This document shows positions 61,221 through 64,000 of a stretch of DNA of 64,000 bases, piece by piece. Each line of letters begins with the position of its first letter. The first letter of the stretch is position 1. The stretch is from NCBI GenBank assembly GCA_013398275.1, contig VZSE01001766.1, positions 1 through 64,000 on the forward strand, in the 5' to 3' direction. The translations under genes and the position numbers were made by a program. Source of the stretch: Promerops cafer. Its lineage: Eukaryota > Chordata > Aves > Passeriformes > Nectariniidae. The notes beneath the pieces were generated by a model. The model ran no database searches and was not told the DNA's origin. It worked only from the letters and a program-made list of their open reading frames with translations.

Positions 61221-64000
61221 GTATGGTCATCCTTTGCACCATGCTGGGTGCGTCACAATGAAGGCACAGCGGGTGCACAGCAGAAGGGTTGTGTCTGACC
61301 TATGTTGATAAAACTTCTTTTTAACACTACTGGGGTGGTGAATCTGCTCTCTCTGCTGTCCAGCCCCAGCCGAGGCTGGCTGATAAACTGGGGTGTGCCA
61401 AGAGGTCCCTATGCTGACTGATTTGGGCACCACCTGATACGTTGTTAAATGCTGGGCAGAAGTTGTACCACTGTGCAGCCTTCTCCCATCTCCTTGCCAC
61501 TGCATGTTCTGGGAAAGAAATCATCTTCTGTCCTCTCGTGTTCCTCCTTGTCCTGTTCTCCTGTGAGCTCCTCATGTTAAGCTCCATGTTTCAGTGTTGC
61601 CTTTGACACTCCATCCCGACACTGTGAGCTTCTCACCACAGAGAAACTCCACAGCTCTCCGCAGCTGTGATGAGGCCTAGCAGTTCCCATCTGGTTTTCA
61701 TCATCTCTTGACAACCCCAGCCTTATTTCCCAGTCTTCTGCAGGTTGCTTGTTTGTGTGTTCCTGTGCCATACCCTGCAGCAGCTGCTGCACTCCTGCTC
61801 TGCATGGCCCTGAGGCCTGTGAGCAGCAGTCTTCCTCTGCCTCTTTTCTTGTCCTCTCCTTCTAGCACCTTTTGCTGTTCTCCTTGTATATGACCCATTA
61901 TCCAAGTGACTTTCCTATTCCCATTAGAAGTCTGAATATCATCTGACATGGGACATGGTCTGGTCAGACCCTGACTCTGCATTCCAGGAGCTTCTCAGCA
62001 GCTTTTTTCAGCTGTTGTGTCTCCCTCTGTACAGCTATCCCCCTGCAGCAGAAGATCTGGTTGTGTGCTGCTCATGCTAGTGGTTGCCCCGTATGAAAAA
62101 AGAAGTGCACAAAAATATGGACATATGAGCATGTTTCCTAACTGAGGTCTTTCTGAAAGGTGCCTCCTTACTGACCCCCACAGCTCTCTTAAAAAGAGCT
62201 TGTGTAAAATCTGTTCATTTAATAAAACCTGAGGCAGAGTTTTTAGATTAAAAGAAAAAAAAAGTAGTCCTTGAGAGAAGCCTATGAGTAAATTGACTAC
62301 TATAAGGAAGACTGGTTTGATACCTTTCAGATGTGCCCCAGTGCAGTGTTGCTTACCCACCTGGCTAGCCCAGAAGGTAGAAGCAGTGTTCTGCAGGAGA
62401 CAGAGGTATTTCAAGCATTTTGAGTCTGCAGCATCATACTTCAGTCTGTTGTGATCTCACATGTATTAAACATATTTTCATTTGTAACATGCTGTTGAGA
62501 GAAGACACTGCTTACATTGACTGTGAGCCAGAGATGGTAAATTACATATTCACAGCTGTGATGAAGCTGTAAATAAATCACCACGTTTGCAGTTTGGAGG
62601 GTGATTTAGTAGCTGGCCATGGGAGGTGCTCTCCCTGGCCATGCTGCTGGGCAGGGTGGGAGTTGGGGTGTGCAGACATACTGTGTTGTGACATAAAATG
62701 TCATCCATTGTCATCATCACGCATACACCGTTTAAATTAAAGTTCCATCTTTTAACAAAGGATGACTGAGATACAAAACTTTCTAAAAATTTAGAAATTG
62801 ACTGAAATTAGGTAATTAATATTGAACTAGAATTAAACCCCAGAAATTCTGATGTCACTGAGGTGTCAGAAGGAGTTACTGCATGACAGCAGAACTAAGT
62901 TTGCCCTGTTTCTCTTGTTGCCTGCTGGTGTTGCACACACCAGATGGTACATACAGTTTGCCCAGCCATGCATCTGGTGGGACAGGGGTTCCAGATCTCC
63001 AAACCAAGCCAGGGCAGACATTTTGCTGCTGAGTACCCATAAGATGCCTCGCTGTGCAGGCACATGACACTCTGCCTATTTTTGTGAGAGCAGCTGTGTC
63101 CCAGGAGGCAGATTCCTGCTCCCCCTGTCAGAGCGGCAGCGAACAGGCAGAGGATAGGAGCAGAAGGCTGTTTATGGCAGCCTCCATTTTGTCCCAGGGG
63201 ACCCTGAGGTGCAGTTGCTTCTTCCTTGAGGCTAAATTTAGCCCCTTTCTGCATATCCCTGAGCAGCAGGATTGTTTCTCTCTTTTGGTGCCACTGACTC
63301 TGGTTTCAGAGAGGTGACAAAAATAGTCCTGGCTGGCATGCTAGGCCAGACCTTTTGCAGCCGCTATCTCTTCAGTTATCCGGGACTATTTTAGGGGAGG
63401 GGACTGCTCCAAAATGTTCCCAGAGCCCTCCTACCCCTGTCCCAGCAATGCTGGATTTGCCCAGCAGACTGCTCCCTGCTGTGGAGCGTTAAAACATCAC
63501 AAGCCTCTCTCTTTCCTTTTGGGCTGTCACAGGTGGATGCCATGTTGTGAAATCCCAGACCTGACCCATTCTGCCTGTGAGAGGGATCTGCTGCCCATTG
63601 CAACATGAGCAGTAAGGAGCTGGGAGCAGCTGTGCAGGGCCATCAATCGTGTCCACTGCCCCATGCCTCCTGGGATGCAGCCAGCTCCAGCAGAAAAAGG
63701 GCTGTGGCTTGCCTAGTGCTTGCCACGGGCAGTGGGATGGGAGACTGGCAGGGAGTGCACAGTGTTCGAGTTCCAGCCTCTTGTCCATGAGGGCATCCCC
63801 TTAGGAAAAGGCCATGAGCAAGCAGCTAAGATGACAAGGTAGCATTACCAGCTGGACCTGTGGATTAGCACCTTTGAATTGTAGAGAATAGGTCTGTTTT
63901 TTGGCCCTTTGCTGTCCAGAGAGATAAAACACAGGGGTCTCCATCTGGCATGCTCTTTGCAACAGGGTTGAGCTAGACCAGCTACCCTAATTCTTCTCCT
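61221..64000 (+). other. TMOD1 intron after coding exon 2, continuing past the window
   Basis: No third TMOD1 coding exon is found before the window ends. Short open frames on both strands show no recognised similarity, and no transposon is evident. Confidence 0.75.

Overview
The window is vertebrate nuclear DNA, almost certainly from a bird. It has long introns, GT-AG (and apparently two GC-AG) splicing, and many CR1 LINE fragments with the bird-type 3' end built on ATTCTRTG units. The two genes are TDRD7 and TMOD1, head to tail on the plus strand, which is their order on human 9q22. The homologous region in chicken is on the Z chromosome, so Z linkage is likely but is an inference. The species cannot be named from the sequence.

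TDRD7 (1,391-43,415) is complete from start codon to stop codon. Sixteen coding exons join in a consistent phase to give 1,095 residues, close to the human length of about 1,098. An in-frame TAG lies 6 nt before the GTG-AAG-ATG context, so the ATG at 1,391 is the start. The 5' untranslated exon and promoter must lie upstream of the window. The protein carries three LOTUS (OST-HTH) domains and three Tudor modules, as expected of an RNA-granule scaffold of the germ line and lens. Two poly(A) signals follow the stop.

From 43.7 to 48.7 kb is intergenic sequence with no recognisable gene. A CpG island at about 48.72-49.33 kb is broken by a 255-base N gap and is the best candidate for a TMOD1 promoter and untranslated first exon. 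TMOD1 coding exons 1 and 2 (59,206-59,325 and 61,064-61,220) encode the first 92 residues of tropomodulin-1. The rest of the gene lies beyond the window.

Repeats include a long decayed plus-strand CR1 in TDRD7 intron 1. A compound minus-strand CR1 region in intron 5 has recognisable endonuclease and reverse transcriptase parts. Other CR1 pieces, a (TG)n tract abutting the exon 3 donor and a near-perfect 3 x 120-bp tandem array are also present. The rest is intron or intergenic sequence without recognisable function.

I found no undescribed multi-gene system. The observations most worth checking are two consecutive GC donors flanking the first Tudor exon, a Tyr-to-His change in that Tudor domain's cage motif, the (TG)n beside a 5' splice site, the 120-bp array, and the unsequenced core of the CpG island.
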